From positions 144,773 to 208,772 of the forward strand of contig JAHLKD010000098.1 of the NCBI GenBank assembly GCA_025526935.1: a stretch of DNA of 64,000 bases, given 5' to 3'. Below are positions 32,801 to 43,283 of the stretch, piece after piece. The first letter of the stretch is position 1. Each line of letters opens with the position of its first letter. A program made the translations under genes and the position numbers. The notes below the pieces were generated by a model. The model saw only the letters and a program-made list of their open reading frames with translations, was not told the origin of the DNA and did not search any database. The stretch is from Cladochytrium replicatum (Eukaryota > Chytridiomycota > Chytridiomycetes > Cladochytriales > Cladochytriaceae).

Positions 32801-34046
32801 TCCACGCATACAAATGTCCAAAACCGTTGTTCCTGGATCGAAGAGAACTCTTCCAAGATTTTTCACTTTGGACTTCGTAGTTTTCACTAAAATTCCTGGT
32901 CTGCCAGTTTGGTACGGAAGATTATCGGAGGAGACAGCACCTTGTCGTTGTTCAGTTGGTATCGGAATAGAGGTTGGTGGTGAGGTAGGATGAGGGGCGG
33001 AAAGAGATTCAGTTTGAAGCTGGACAGACATCCCGCGCTTGCGGTCAGCAATCTTTTTCTCATTTCGTAAATTGTCTTCTGTGCTATTGCGAAAGCTCGA
33101 TGTCGAGACTAGATGACGTGCTGGCCATGCCAGAACGTTCTCAACCGAATATTGCGGTCGGGATGGATGAAGTGGGGATACTGCGCTGACGTTCGAACTT
33201 TTCGGCAGCACTTGCATCTTGATGTTAGTTGGAGATGGTAATAATCGCGATAAAGGTACCTTCCGAAATTGTTGTAAACATTTTGCGAGTTATATCGTCA
33301 TCAGCACAGTCAACTGGCTTGTAACCTCTCTCGTTCTTCCTGTTTGGATTCGCTCCGTCCTGTTTTCGCTAGTCAGAAAGTGTCAATTTGCAATAATATG
33401 AAACCTCTACCTCAAGCAATTTCTGAATTTTTTTTGTTCCGAATATTAAGTTTAAAACATGAGACGTATAAGATTGTCCTGCTCACCTTAACTAACTCGC
33501 TCATCCCCGAGAACGCCGCAAGGTGCAATACAGTATTCCCCTTACCCCATACTCTTCCCATGAACTCATACAAGACCTTGCGTGCGACCATCTCATCCGT
33601 TACTTTGTGGACGAAACTCAAAATATCCAAGGCCATTTCCTCGTCCCCCAGCATGCAAGCGATTTGGACCGCATTAAGATTCTCGACACTGTATAGGCGA
33701 ATTATTGATTATCTGCTCTAGATTGGCTCACGTTACGTTCTTACCTGTCACCAAGTAGCTCATGAGCATCAGTCAAAACATCCGGGTCATGCGAGTAAAA
33801 CTCTTCATGATTTTGGTACGAAGTTGTCAGCAAAATTTGAAGGATTTCTGTCGAATCCTCTTCTTTGGCAAACATTTCTTGCAATCCTTTCCGGTCGCCA
33901 TCGTTGATTGCAGCGAACACTTTTCTTTCGAGCTCCGCTGAGTCACTATCCCCTCCACTACTTTCTGTAGACTCTTGTCGAATTCTCTCCACACTCCTGG
34001 AGTCAATGTCGTTGTCCCCGTTCTCTTCTTTGTTCCTGTGTTCCAT
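29854..34046 (-). CDS. large ankyrin-repeat protein (1289 aa)
   Basis: Seven exons (34046-33745, 33688-33487, 33422-33411, 33368-33260, 33210-32320, 32260-31253, 31199-29854) join in frame. The N-terminal third carries ankyrin repeats: ELERKVFAAINDGDRKGLQEMF, NAVQIACMLGDEEMA, GNTVLHLAAFSGMSELVK, then ALHLACTHGNTNIVQLLI and GWTPFHCAVAEGHIEIIKLL. The remaining 800 residues are disordered, Ser/Pro/Lys-rich and polyampholytic, typical of a scaffold. Exon 3 is 12 nt (KLLE) and completes an ankyrin helix. Ankyrin arrays bind other proteins; the partner is unknown. An in-frame upstream Met at 34154 would add about 36 residues. Confidence 0.85.
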
Positions 34047-34188
34047 GTGGCCAAAACGCGAACCAGCGCGCCAGTCACATGAGCAACCGTCAGATTTTTT
34101 CACAAATTTGATTTCAATTTGATAACACTCAGCATTATGTTTTCGTTTCAACATTGCGTTTTCTTCTTCTTTTCTTTTTATTGCCTTC

Positions 34189-36000
34189 CTATCTGTCCGA
34201 GTCCTTCCCTATTTTGAGCAGGCCCTCCGCAAAGTCCTTCGATTCAGCGGCATCAAATGGTATTAGCAACCTCGTGCTATTTCTCCGTGTTCGGGAATTT
34301 TGTTTTGTGCTGACCTGATGAGTTTCGCTGCATCTGATGCTTCGGCTACCGCTTCGCCTCTTCCTTTCGTTATGTCATCCATCATGGCGTCGATGAATGC
34401 GGCTGAGATGCCCTCATTTCTACGACAATGGAAGGTACAAAATCATGTGAGCGAGTAATGGGAAGCATGTGGGGTTGTGTCAGGTCTGGATGGAATAACG
34501 ACATCTTTAGGATCTGGTGCGCTTGACATCTTTAGGATCTGGTGCGCTTGATTTGCTAGACCAAATAAGTCGAATGACTTCTTCCATCAGCGCCCGACGC
34601 ATTCTTGAAACATCCGGAAGCCCTTCTGATTTCCTCAAAGCAAGCTCGAGCCTATACACTGTTGTAGCACATAGCTGTGCAAAGGATACTCAAATGGATT
34701 GTCACTCTCCGCTAGTGCACCAAAGTTCGGGTGTCGAAGTCCTCCTGCGCTTCGCCGCTCTTCGCTGCTCATTCATTAAAATCGGTTCAAGCCCTTCATC
34801 AAGAATCTCTGCTGCCGACGTGAGACGACCAGTGAGGTAAAACGTAGTGATTTGAACGTGATAGAGATCTCCATAGCTGCATGCCCTACCAGGTTCCCTG
34901 CTATAACGGGAGCTCCATCCAGAGTCTCCGTAGCCTTTTCAATCAAGCCTTGATTCACAAATGCACTCGCAAGGAACTTGTGGAATTCGATCATCGCATA
35001 CGGGTCGTTAATCAACCCTGCCAACGCGCGACCGATCTGTACGTATGATTCATATGCGGATAATGGAAGGAAGGGTTCAAGCTCAACGCAAATATTGCAT
35101 GACCGTATGCGATCAGCAAATCTCACGTCGGTAGGATATACTCTTCCATCAAATTGATTTTCTGGAATATCCAGAACAACCCCCTCACGGTGCAGAGATT
35201 TCCCAGTCCTTCCAAAACAAACAGCCTCTCATCAAGCTCCCTGCCCAGAACAGTGACTCGTCCATTACACCCCGAAAACAGCGTCGGAATTGCATTCCTG
35301 ATCAGTGCCTTTGTCACTTCCGTTACGTTGACCTGTCGTCCATTGAGACATCTGACATTCCATCCTCAACAGAAGCTTCTGCGTTCAAAAGCTGCCTTCG
35401 GAGAGCCATCCGCATTGAATCAGTGCCACCATGCAAAGGAATAAAACTCATAATCGAAGAGATTCGGGTAGTAGCATTTCGGTTTCTTCGTCTGTAAAAT
35501 GCTGGTATCTTGCAGAACGACCTTTCTCTAAATCTTTGCCGGCAGTTGTATTGAGGGAACCTATGCTGCATATGGTACGTATCCGGCACATGAATCTATG
35601 GTCTGACCACGGTCCAAAACCTCCTCTGCTGATTCCTGAGGCTCCATATCACTTGGAGATGAGGCGTTTAGAGTTGCTGGAGAGGCTGAAGGTGAATGTG
35701 CATCTGACGCTGCGGTCGCTGACGAAGGAGATGTAGCTTGCGGATATTGGGAAAACGAGCTTCGATTGCCTGCATCCACGCGATCTTCGGAATATCGGGC
35801 GAAGCCAAGTGCAACTTCGTGCACTTTTCGCGATGACTCGTACAGAAACTCTCGTGTTGTTGAGTGTGTTCAAAATCCCAAGGAGAAGCTTTGACCAGTC
35901 AGACCACACACGCATACCTCGTTGGTCCGAAGCGATTCATGTCTTCTCAACGTAAAAACAAGAAATTTGTCTCTGTGTATCAATTATGTGCAGTTGTTCG
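34189..36000 (-). CDS. multi-exon gene of unknown function, structure incomplete
   Basis: Coding blocks read in order on the minus strand: a probable start at about 35942 (MNRFGPT) before a GTATGCG donor; a Ser/Ala/Pro-rich segment (VHEVALGFARYSEDRVDAG...); QVNVTEVTKALIRNAIPTLF with VLGRELDERLFVLEGLG; a helical region with SAYESYVQIGRALAGLI and FHKFLASAFVNQGLIEKA; ITTFYLTGRLTSAAEILDEG; LELALRKSEGLPDVSRM; and a C-terminus ending LLKIGKDSDR at 34189. The helix pairs look TPR-like or like the middle region of fungal transcription factors. Some joins could not be made cleanly, so a frameshift or missed microexons are possible. The stop lies only about 140 bp from the ankyrin start. Confidence 0.5.
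34505..34554. repeat. 25-bp perfect tandem duplication
   Basis: GACATCTTTAGGATCTGGTG and the next five bases occur twice head to tail. It lies near the end of an exon of the gene above; the period is not a multiple of three, so it shifts the frame if both copies are exonic. Confidence 0.85.
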
Positions 36001-36176
36001 GCTACCATGTTTACCGGGCCGTTCGAATGGTCAGCCGATCATCTCTAAACTCATTATAATAAGAACTGTGAAGGAGTCAGACTAGATACAAATTAAACAT
36101 CTGAGATAAATAAGTGTGCAGACTGGGAGCCACAGATTTGCAAAGGAGGGAACAACCAGGATTCAAAAGTGGATGG

Positions 36177-37633
36177 TTACAGTTCTTGCAGCACGCTACC
36201 AAAGAAAAGCAATCCTAAAAAAGCTGCAGCTAACAAAGCGGTGATCCAGCCACTCTTTCCGAGAGTGGGTTGTCCTCCTGCTCTAAGCGCTCCGTCAATA
36301 GAAGCATATGGCGCCCATAACCTGAACGGATTCCACGAAGCCGGCTTCCCTTGCACCGCGTCCACAAACGAAGAGTACTTCACGTCGCGGTACACGATAA
36401 ACGCTTCCTTAGCGAGCTCAACCACATCCGTCGGATCAAAGTTGCCGATATTGGTAACTGGCCATCCGCTCCCGTTTACAAGCACGTATGACATGAGAAA
36501 GTTCAATGCCCTCGCCGCCGACCGCCCGTCGTTCGTCTGGAACTGGAAGTACTCAACACCAGTGCTCTGCGCAAGCCATCCCTGCGTAAAGTGGGCTTTG
36601 AGGTTGAAGATCGAGTACTGCCACGATAGTGGTCTGGTGAGCTCGAGCGGTTGCTGTCCGTCGGGGAGAACTTGCTGCAAGAGCCGGCTGAGCGTGACTT
36701 TGCGCTGGACATCGGCAGCAAGCGCGGTCTGCCCGAGGAACAGAAGGATCGTCGTTCTCTGGACGTCGTACCATGTTCCTTGATTGTTTGGCGAATTTCC
36801 TTCGGCTTGTCCACGAGGCGACTCGATGAGCCAGTTATAGTACTCGTTGAACCACGCTTGTAGGGCATTCCAATCATCGTTAGTGAACGAAGGTGAATTT
36901 CGAATGAGTCCGATCCCGTCCGTGACACGCCAAACCCGGGAGAACTCTGACTGCAGTTTCAATACCATGATCATCAAGTCAATTACGAAGAAAACATACC
37001 GAGAAGACCTCCACCTAATGCCGCGGTGGTCCCGTTTGCGTTGGTGGGTGTGCCCTTGATCCAGTTCGCAAAGTTCAAGTTGGGGTTCATCTTCGTGGCC
37101 TGGTTGATAAACCAGTCTCGAAGTCTCTGGACTGCTCGATCCGAATAAGTAGAATTTCCGGTGAAAAAGTACGCGAGGCCGCAATCAAACACATCGTCCA
37201 TCATCGTGTCCAGGAACGCAGAGTCGGGGATCGAATAGATCTCGGGGTTCGGATACCCGTCCTTGCGCACATATTGACCTCCAGCGGTGCTTGGCCAGTA
37301 GTATCGCGCGAGAGAGTAGTAGTCGTGCGGATCTCCCGAGGGAGCGTACAAGGTGTTGACCTTGGCCGTCACCGAGTAGACGTTCGTGTCAGCGACGGCG
37401 GCATTCGCGTATCGAAGCAGACGTTGCAAGGCGGGGTTAAGCTCGCGTCGGCCACGGTTGATAAAGTCCCTGTTATCCCAGAGGAACATGGGGTTGATGT
37501 AGTAGGTCGTGATCGAGTTTGAAGCTGGACTTCCGGCGGAATCGAGCGGCCATGAAGCTCCCAGAGCATTCCCGGCATAGAGAACGCCAGTGATTAGCGA
37601 AGAAATGATCGAGAGGTTGGAGATTCTCATCAT
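36177..37633 (-). CDS. secreted alginate-lyase-like polysaccharide enzyme with C-terminal TM
   Basis: Two exons (37633-37000, 36946-36177) across a 53-nt intron give 467 aa. Residues 1-25 are a signal peptide (LSIISSLITGVLYAGNALG). The catalytic region shows the alginate_lyase (PF05426) signature: DPHDYYSLARYYWPS, RKDGYPNPE, then the helical alpha/alpha-toroid with GIGLIRNSPSF and QGTWYDVQR. The His/Tyr pattern fits polysaccharide lyases of the chondroitin AC/alginate lyase fold; the real substrate is unknown and could be a wall or algal polymer. The C-terminus (SGWITALLAAAFLGLLFF) is a TM anchor or GPI signal. It is likely cell-surface bound. Confidence 0.85.
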
Positions 37634-37871
37634 TTGAGGAGATCAAGGCCACGCGGAGAGCGGAGGAACGGCGAAGGTTTTTATGGCCCGACACGACACG
37701 AAGACGCGTTGTCACGTGTGCAGGGAAGTTCCGCGCAGAATCGGAAAGTCGCGAAAAAAAGAAGCCAAAATTTGAATTGGGATGTGAAGTACGATATACA
37801 TCACGATCAACACAGTAAAACAAGCTGTACAAAAACTGGAGTTGGTCTTGCTGCAAAAACGGATACAATTG

Positions 37872-40225
37872 CTATCTCCAAACCGGCCCCCCACCCAATC
37901 CTCCCGGGAGAGAAATATTCGGAACTGGAGAGTCAAGAAGGTACAAATTTTGTTGCTGCTGCTGCTGCTGCTGCTGGTTTTGGTTTTGCTGGCGTTGGAG
38001 CTGATGCTGGGACTGCTCCCGTTGGTTGTGTTGAAAATGCTGGTGTTGATTCATCGTTCGATGTTCTTGGCTCTGCCCAATCTGCTGGATCTGGAGTTGC
38101 GGGTGAAGTACATGCGTTCGTTGATTCATCTGCAGCCGCGGATTCTGCTGAGCGGACTGTTGGTGCAGTTGGTGGGACAGCAATTGGCTGCTATGTTGAT
38201 GTGACTGACTCAGGTTGGATTGTTGGTATGAATTCATTGCACCAGTCGACTGTCGCGTTTGCAGGTCTTTTGGAGGTGGTGGATGGAATTGTTTATGGAA
38301 CTCGTGCGATTGTTGCTGATTCGGTTCCGGTGGTGCCATTACAAGCATGTCATCGTAGATGTTGCTTTGGCCCGACGATGAAGCTTTCAACAAAAGCTCT
38401 TCGACAGACTGAGTGGGGCCAGCAGAGACGGGCGTCGAGTTTGACTGTGCAGTCGCCACGGGCGCATTTGCTGAGTTTGAATTGTTTGTTCCTGAAGATT
38501 TACGCTTGCGTTGGAATTTGCTGTCCAAAACAGTCGGTTTCCCTAAAACAGACCATGTCAATGCAAGAACCTTTGAAATTGACTTCTGCGATCAGCTACC
38601 TTGTGCCTTTTGTTCCTGGTGCCACTGTTCCCGATAGCGTATGTAGTCCTATAGCAATTTCTATCAATACATGTTGACAAAGTATTAGCCTCATGCAACA
38701 CTCACTTTGTATTGTTCCGATTGTCTGTATATCTTCTTTCGCCGGTCATAATCAGCCTTGTCAATTGCAGCTTGCTGCTCGAGTATATTCTTTTCGACTT
38801 CAGGCATGTTCCTCCACCTGTGGTTCGTCAGCCCAAGCTCGAGTCAATCTGCAGCCATTACTTACTTGTCGCCAACAATCTTGGAGACCTCATCAAATTT
38901 CAAGCTGCAACCGTCTTCTTTCAACTTCTTCCTCATTCGATGTTGGAATGCAACGTAAGCACTGTGTGGCCTCACTGGTGCATTTGGATCCTTCTTCGGA
39001 TGTCGCTTATACCCACGCTTCTGAACGCTCGAACTTCCTGTCGCACTCTCACTACGAGTATCGTTCGAATCCGAAGCTCTTCGTCGTTTCGTCGGGGGCT
39101 CTTCTTCTGCATCAGACATCTCGTCAAACTGGTCCGACGGTGTGGATGCCTGCGGAGTGTCCGGAATCGAGAGAGCTGAGGTGCCGAACATCGGAGCTGG
39201 ACTCTGTGCCTGGGAGTGCATGATGGAGACAAACGAAGACCCTGGAAGCGCTATAACAGGAGGCGGTGGAGGTGGCGGTCGGTTAATGTTTGTTGGGGCA
39301 GGGGCTATGTTTGGGAGCGGCTGCTCTACTTTCCGTGGTCTGGATTGGGTGGTACATTGAGAACATAGTGAAAATACTTCGAATGACATCATACTTCGCC
39401 GGCGGTTTCTTCGCCTCGATCTGAGATCCACTGTCGACAGCAGGGAGTACAGGCGGGTTCTTAGAGTGGGAAACTGATTGGACCGGCGAGATCAGTGGGG
39501 TTGGCGCGACAGGCTGTGATGTCGTAATTGGAGGGGACGCCCTTGCGAGAGTTTGTGGAGGGCGCTCAACGCTCATGGGTGGACGCGAAGGCGGTAATTG
39601 CCACATCCCGGTTGGAAACATGTTCGCTGCGGCCGCAGCGGCCGCGGCTGCTGCGTTGAGACTCGTGCTCGGATGTGCATTGAAAGCTGCAGCAACTGCC
39701 GCCACAGCAGCTTGATTTGTGTGGATTGGTAACGTTGGTTGTTGCACGGGCGACAAATGATGGCTGGAGTGTGGGGTTATTTGAGCGTTTTCATGCGAAG
39801 TAGCCAAATTATAGCCGTGCTGAGAACTATATATCGACAAAGCACGTTGCAAGCGGCGACGGTGTCCAAGCTTCACATCTAGCGCTTGCATATCGTCTTC
39901 GGTCTACAATCCGGGGATAATCCATATTGCATTTCAACAATCCATTTCGGGCGACTTACTATATCCACAAGCTGGCGGGTCAACGTCACAAGATTCAGGA
40001 CTTGGCGGATGAACATGTAACTGCAGCGATACTTACCGAAATCATTGCATCGAACCCTTCGGCAATGAACCGCTCTGCATACATCCCCAGATCGTTCGCA
40101 TTGAGAAAGTTGCGCACATCCTGCACCACCGGATTAGCCACGGGATTTTCAACACACACAACATCAGTAGCGCAAGGCTGTCCTAACCATTCGGTGCTGC
40201 CCCCAACAAACAAACACCGCAACAA
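37872..40225 (-). CDS. SAM domain + HMG box + polyglutamine DNA-binding protein
   Basis: Seven exons (40225-40037, 39971-39960, 39903-39395, 39339-38866, 38817-38706, 38648-38600, 38542-37872) give about 671 aa; the 5' end is uncertain because no ATG opens the first exon frame. A SAM domain covers residues about 28-100 (VRNFLNANDLGMYAERF...TEDDMQALDVKLGHRRRL). An Ala-rich stretch follows. The HMG box lies at about 345-420 (PKKDPNAPVRPHSAYVAFQ, then GDKWRNMPEVEKN), and the C-terminus is Gln/His-rich with nine consecutive Gln. Exon 2 is a 12-nt microexon (LVDI) inside the SAM domain. HMG boxes bend DNA; SAM domains oligomerise. It is probably a nuclear regulator. Confidence 0.85.
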
Positions 40226-40616
40226 GTTAGCATTTCCGAAATGAGAAAGTTAAACCGCATTCTGGTACCGGCCAACCGATCCACAAATCCACAAATCGAT
40301 TCCAAATGCGATATTTTAAGGTTCCCGTGTGCGTGGCTGTGCTGCCGCTTAACTTTCGCAATCCTGGAGTGACCGCATTGCCATATATGGCTATCTTCCC
40401 AAAAAGGCAACTTGATTTCAAACGTGTCGATCGCACTCCATTTCCCATTTCCCATTTTCTGCTCCGCTCCAATTTTCCGCCTGCCTCAAATTTTCCATGA
40501 TCGTCGACGATCTGCACTTTGGATCGGGAAGTTAATCCATTACGTCGAGTCACCACTTCGTTTGTCTCTCTGTAACTCTTACGGCCGTCTCTCAATTCTC
40601 AAAGAACACTCCTTGC

Positions 40617-42614
40617 ATGGCTGATTCTCTCCTTCCTCTGGCCGCATGGCGCTCACAGCCCGGAACGATCGGGGATTCCTCCGACGCATCATCTTCGGGT
40701 CTATCAACCTTCACGCAGACCGGCGGCACCCCAAATCCAGTCGTGAGCTTTCGTTTCTCGCTGGGTCAGTTCAGCAAGCTTGGCGGGATGGCAAAGCACT
40801 ATTCTCCGGTTTTCGGGTCCAGTAGCGGGAGGCTATGGAGAATACTGGTGCATCCTCGAGGTAGGTCACGCCAGCTACACGAAGACCTCAATGTTTCCGC
40901 TGAAAAATTTACCATGACTTAGGCGAGCAAGTGAATGATCGTGAACGGGACCTGAATCAGTACGTCGCGGTATTCTTGGAGGCCGTGAGAATGCCAGGTA
41001 CTCAACCAAACAGCGTTCATCCAACACTCTCTAATACCCATGAACGCATTCAACTCGTAGTTGAAGGATCCGGATGGAGCCGAGGAGCATGCTTTACTCT
41101 ATCGATGGCTAAAGGTGTAAGGCATCCACCGGTATGTTACTCGTTTGTTCTTTAATTCAAGGATTAACCGGGTCTCTTTAGTTCGCAAGGAGCGCTCCTA
41201 TGTTCCAATGGTTTCACGATGGTGCATCGAACTGGTAACCTGGATATGATTTTGACGCAACCACGCTGACCCATTCATTTTTAGGGGTTTCAAAAGGTTC
41301 ATCAAAATCACCGACCTTCTAAACACAGACCAGCTCGATTCAGATGTTCTCTTCATTTGCGCCGACATCTCCGAACCAGCCGAGCTCTCTCCCACAAGAA
41401 ACATGCTCGACTCAGCCATCACTTCACCATTCACATTCGTCTCAGACTCTCCAACCCCGATACCCCAATCGGCCGAATCGCCATTCGCAACGCCTCTCGC
41501 TCACGTCAGTTCCTTCGGAAGCGCAGAGTCGACACACCCAACGGGCTACTCCCCAGACCTCCGGAAGCTCATCAACGACCCCACCTTCGCGGACGTCCGC
41601 TTTGTGGTGACTTACTCTGCACGTCCTCGGAACACGGGAAAAGGTGCTCCAACAGTCGCAGACCTGGTCAAGTCAGAGCCAAACGGGCGGAAAAGCATCA
41701 GACAATCTGCCACATGTGAGTGAACAAAATGTCCCAAATCCTAGATCTGCTACAGAGTTTTGATGCGTATGTTTGATATTTAGCAACTGCCGCAGGAGGA
41801 TCATTCACATTACCACATCAACGTCGTCCAAACAACCCACGTTCATCCCGCTACAACTCCATCTCCTCACTTTCCCCGCCATTACTCCCAGATACCCCTC
41901 CGCCAGCGTCCACCATCTCATCATCTCCCGAATCCGACTCTCCGCCATCACCCGCCCCCGAACCCGTCTATCCATCCACATCGTTATCCTCATCCTCCCA
42001 ATGGACCCCGTCCTACGGCCTAACGCAAACACCCGCAACCACAATCTACGCCCACCGTGTATTCCTCTCCGCCCGTTCCTCCTGTGAGTACAAACCACCA
42101 CCACATTCCTTCACAAAATCCCCTAACAACCCTACAAGACTTCTCAGCCATGTTTTCCTCAGGCATGCGCGAATGCTCATCCCCAGTCTCCACTGTCTCC
42201 GTCACCGACTTTTCCCCGTCAACCCTCTGGCTCATGCTCGACTACCTCTACACCGGCAAACTCGCTGACCTCCCCACGGAAGACTGGACCGACGCGTTCC
42301 GCATCGCGGAAACGTACGTGCTTGAGGACATGAAGGCCCAGGCCGCGGGGCTCGTGAGGTCGCGGATGGGCGTCGGGAACTGCGTGGAGGTGTACGAGTT
42401 TGCGTCGAGGGAGCGCGAAGATGGGGATAGAGTCAAGAAGGAGGGACGGTGTGGCGAGGATAGCGTTATGACGGAGCTTGCGGAGGCGGCGTTTAGGTAT
42501 ATATGCATGAATTTGAAGAGCGTGATGAGCGAGAACGAGAGGTTTAAGGAGAAGCTGAAGAATGGAGATGATCCAGAGCTGGTGATGAGAATTTTGTTGA
42601 GTGTGGGCAGGTGA
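40617..42614 (+). CDS. MATH-BTB protein, probable cullin-3 substrate adaptor
   Basis: Six exons (40617-40860, 40923-41131, 41182-41234, 41285-41715, 41784-42083, 42139-42614) give 570 aa. The N-terminal half has the MATH/TRAF-like beta sandwich (VSFRFSLGQFSKL, later FKRFIKITDLL). The BTB domain starts at LINDPTFADVRFVV and resumes at TIYAHRVFLSARSSYFSAMF after an inserted Ser/Pro-rich loop of about 100 residues, then LMLDYLYTGKL and the BACK-like helices. By analogy with SPOP-type proteins it would bring substrates to a CUL3 ubiquitin ligase. The long insertion inside the BTB fold is unusual. Confidence 0.9.
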
Positions 42615-42779
42615 ACTTTTTGAAGGATTCCTATACACTGGAGTGATGATGGTCAGGACCATTGAGTGTTCCATGCAGTATTTTCGTTTTTGATGAAATC
42701 GACCCTTTCTGCACTGTCATTTTTCACTTTATTTTTGTACAACAGAAGCAAAAGTCGAGTGTCTGGCCAATAAGCAACC

Positions 42780-43270
42780 AACAGTGATTAATCAGCTTCC
42801 ATCTCAAACCCCAAATGATCAGGAATTCGCTGTCTCCACTAAAAAGCAAGTACTCTTTAGCTCATCCCCATTCTCACCTTTGTAACGGATCTTTGTAAAC
42901 TGCAGGCGACTGCATTGATGAAGGAGCCGTGTTCGCTCGAGATGTCTGTGCAGAAGTAAACCCACTCCTCGCCCTTTGTCCACAAGATTTGCCGATGTAA
43001 CAGTCATCATTAGCTGCGATCGATAAATGGCAATACATCAGAATTTATCCAATAGTACCACAACATCCACTCACGTCGGATCAGCGTCTCCACAATCGCG
43101 TACCGTGTCGGTGTCTTTAGTCGGATGTCTAAGTGCCCCCGCCTGTATCCAAACCTGAAACTCGGCTAACTATAAAGCTGGCAGAGAACCTCGTCAAGCA
43201 CCTATTTCTTAGTCAAAATTCGCTACCTGAAGAACCTCCTCAGGTGCTTTTGCATTCCAAAACGCATCGC
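42780..43270 (-). CDS. short multi-exon minus-strand gene, unresolved
   Basis: Minus-strand blocks look coding: FWNAKAPEEVLQ, then VWIQAGALRHPTKDTD, then a segment around 42960-42890 (GEEWVYFCTDISSEHG in one frame) and a short final exon RIPDHLGFEMEAD before a TAA near 42790. Good donors and acceptors exist (GTGAGTGG, GTGAGAATG...CTTTTTAG), but I could not find one frame through all blocks. It could be a small gene with an unseen microexon, or a pseudogene. It overlaps the promoter of the next gene on the plus strand. Confidence 0.35.
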
Positions 43271-43283
43271 CCAATACACCACA

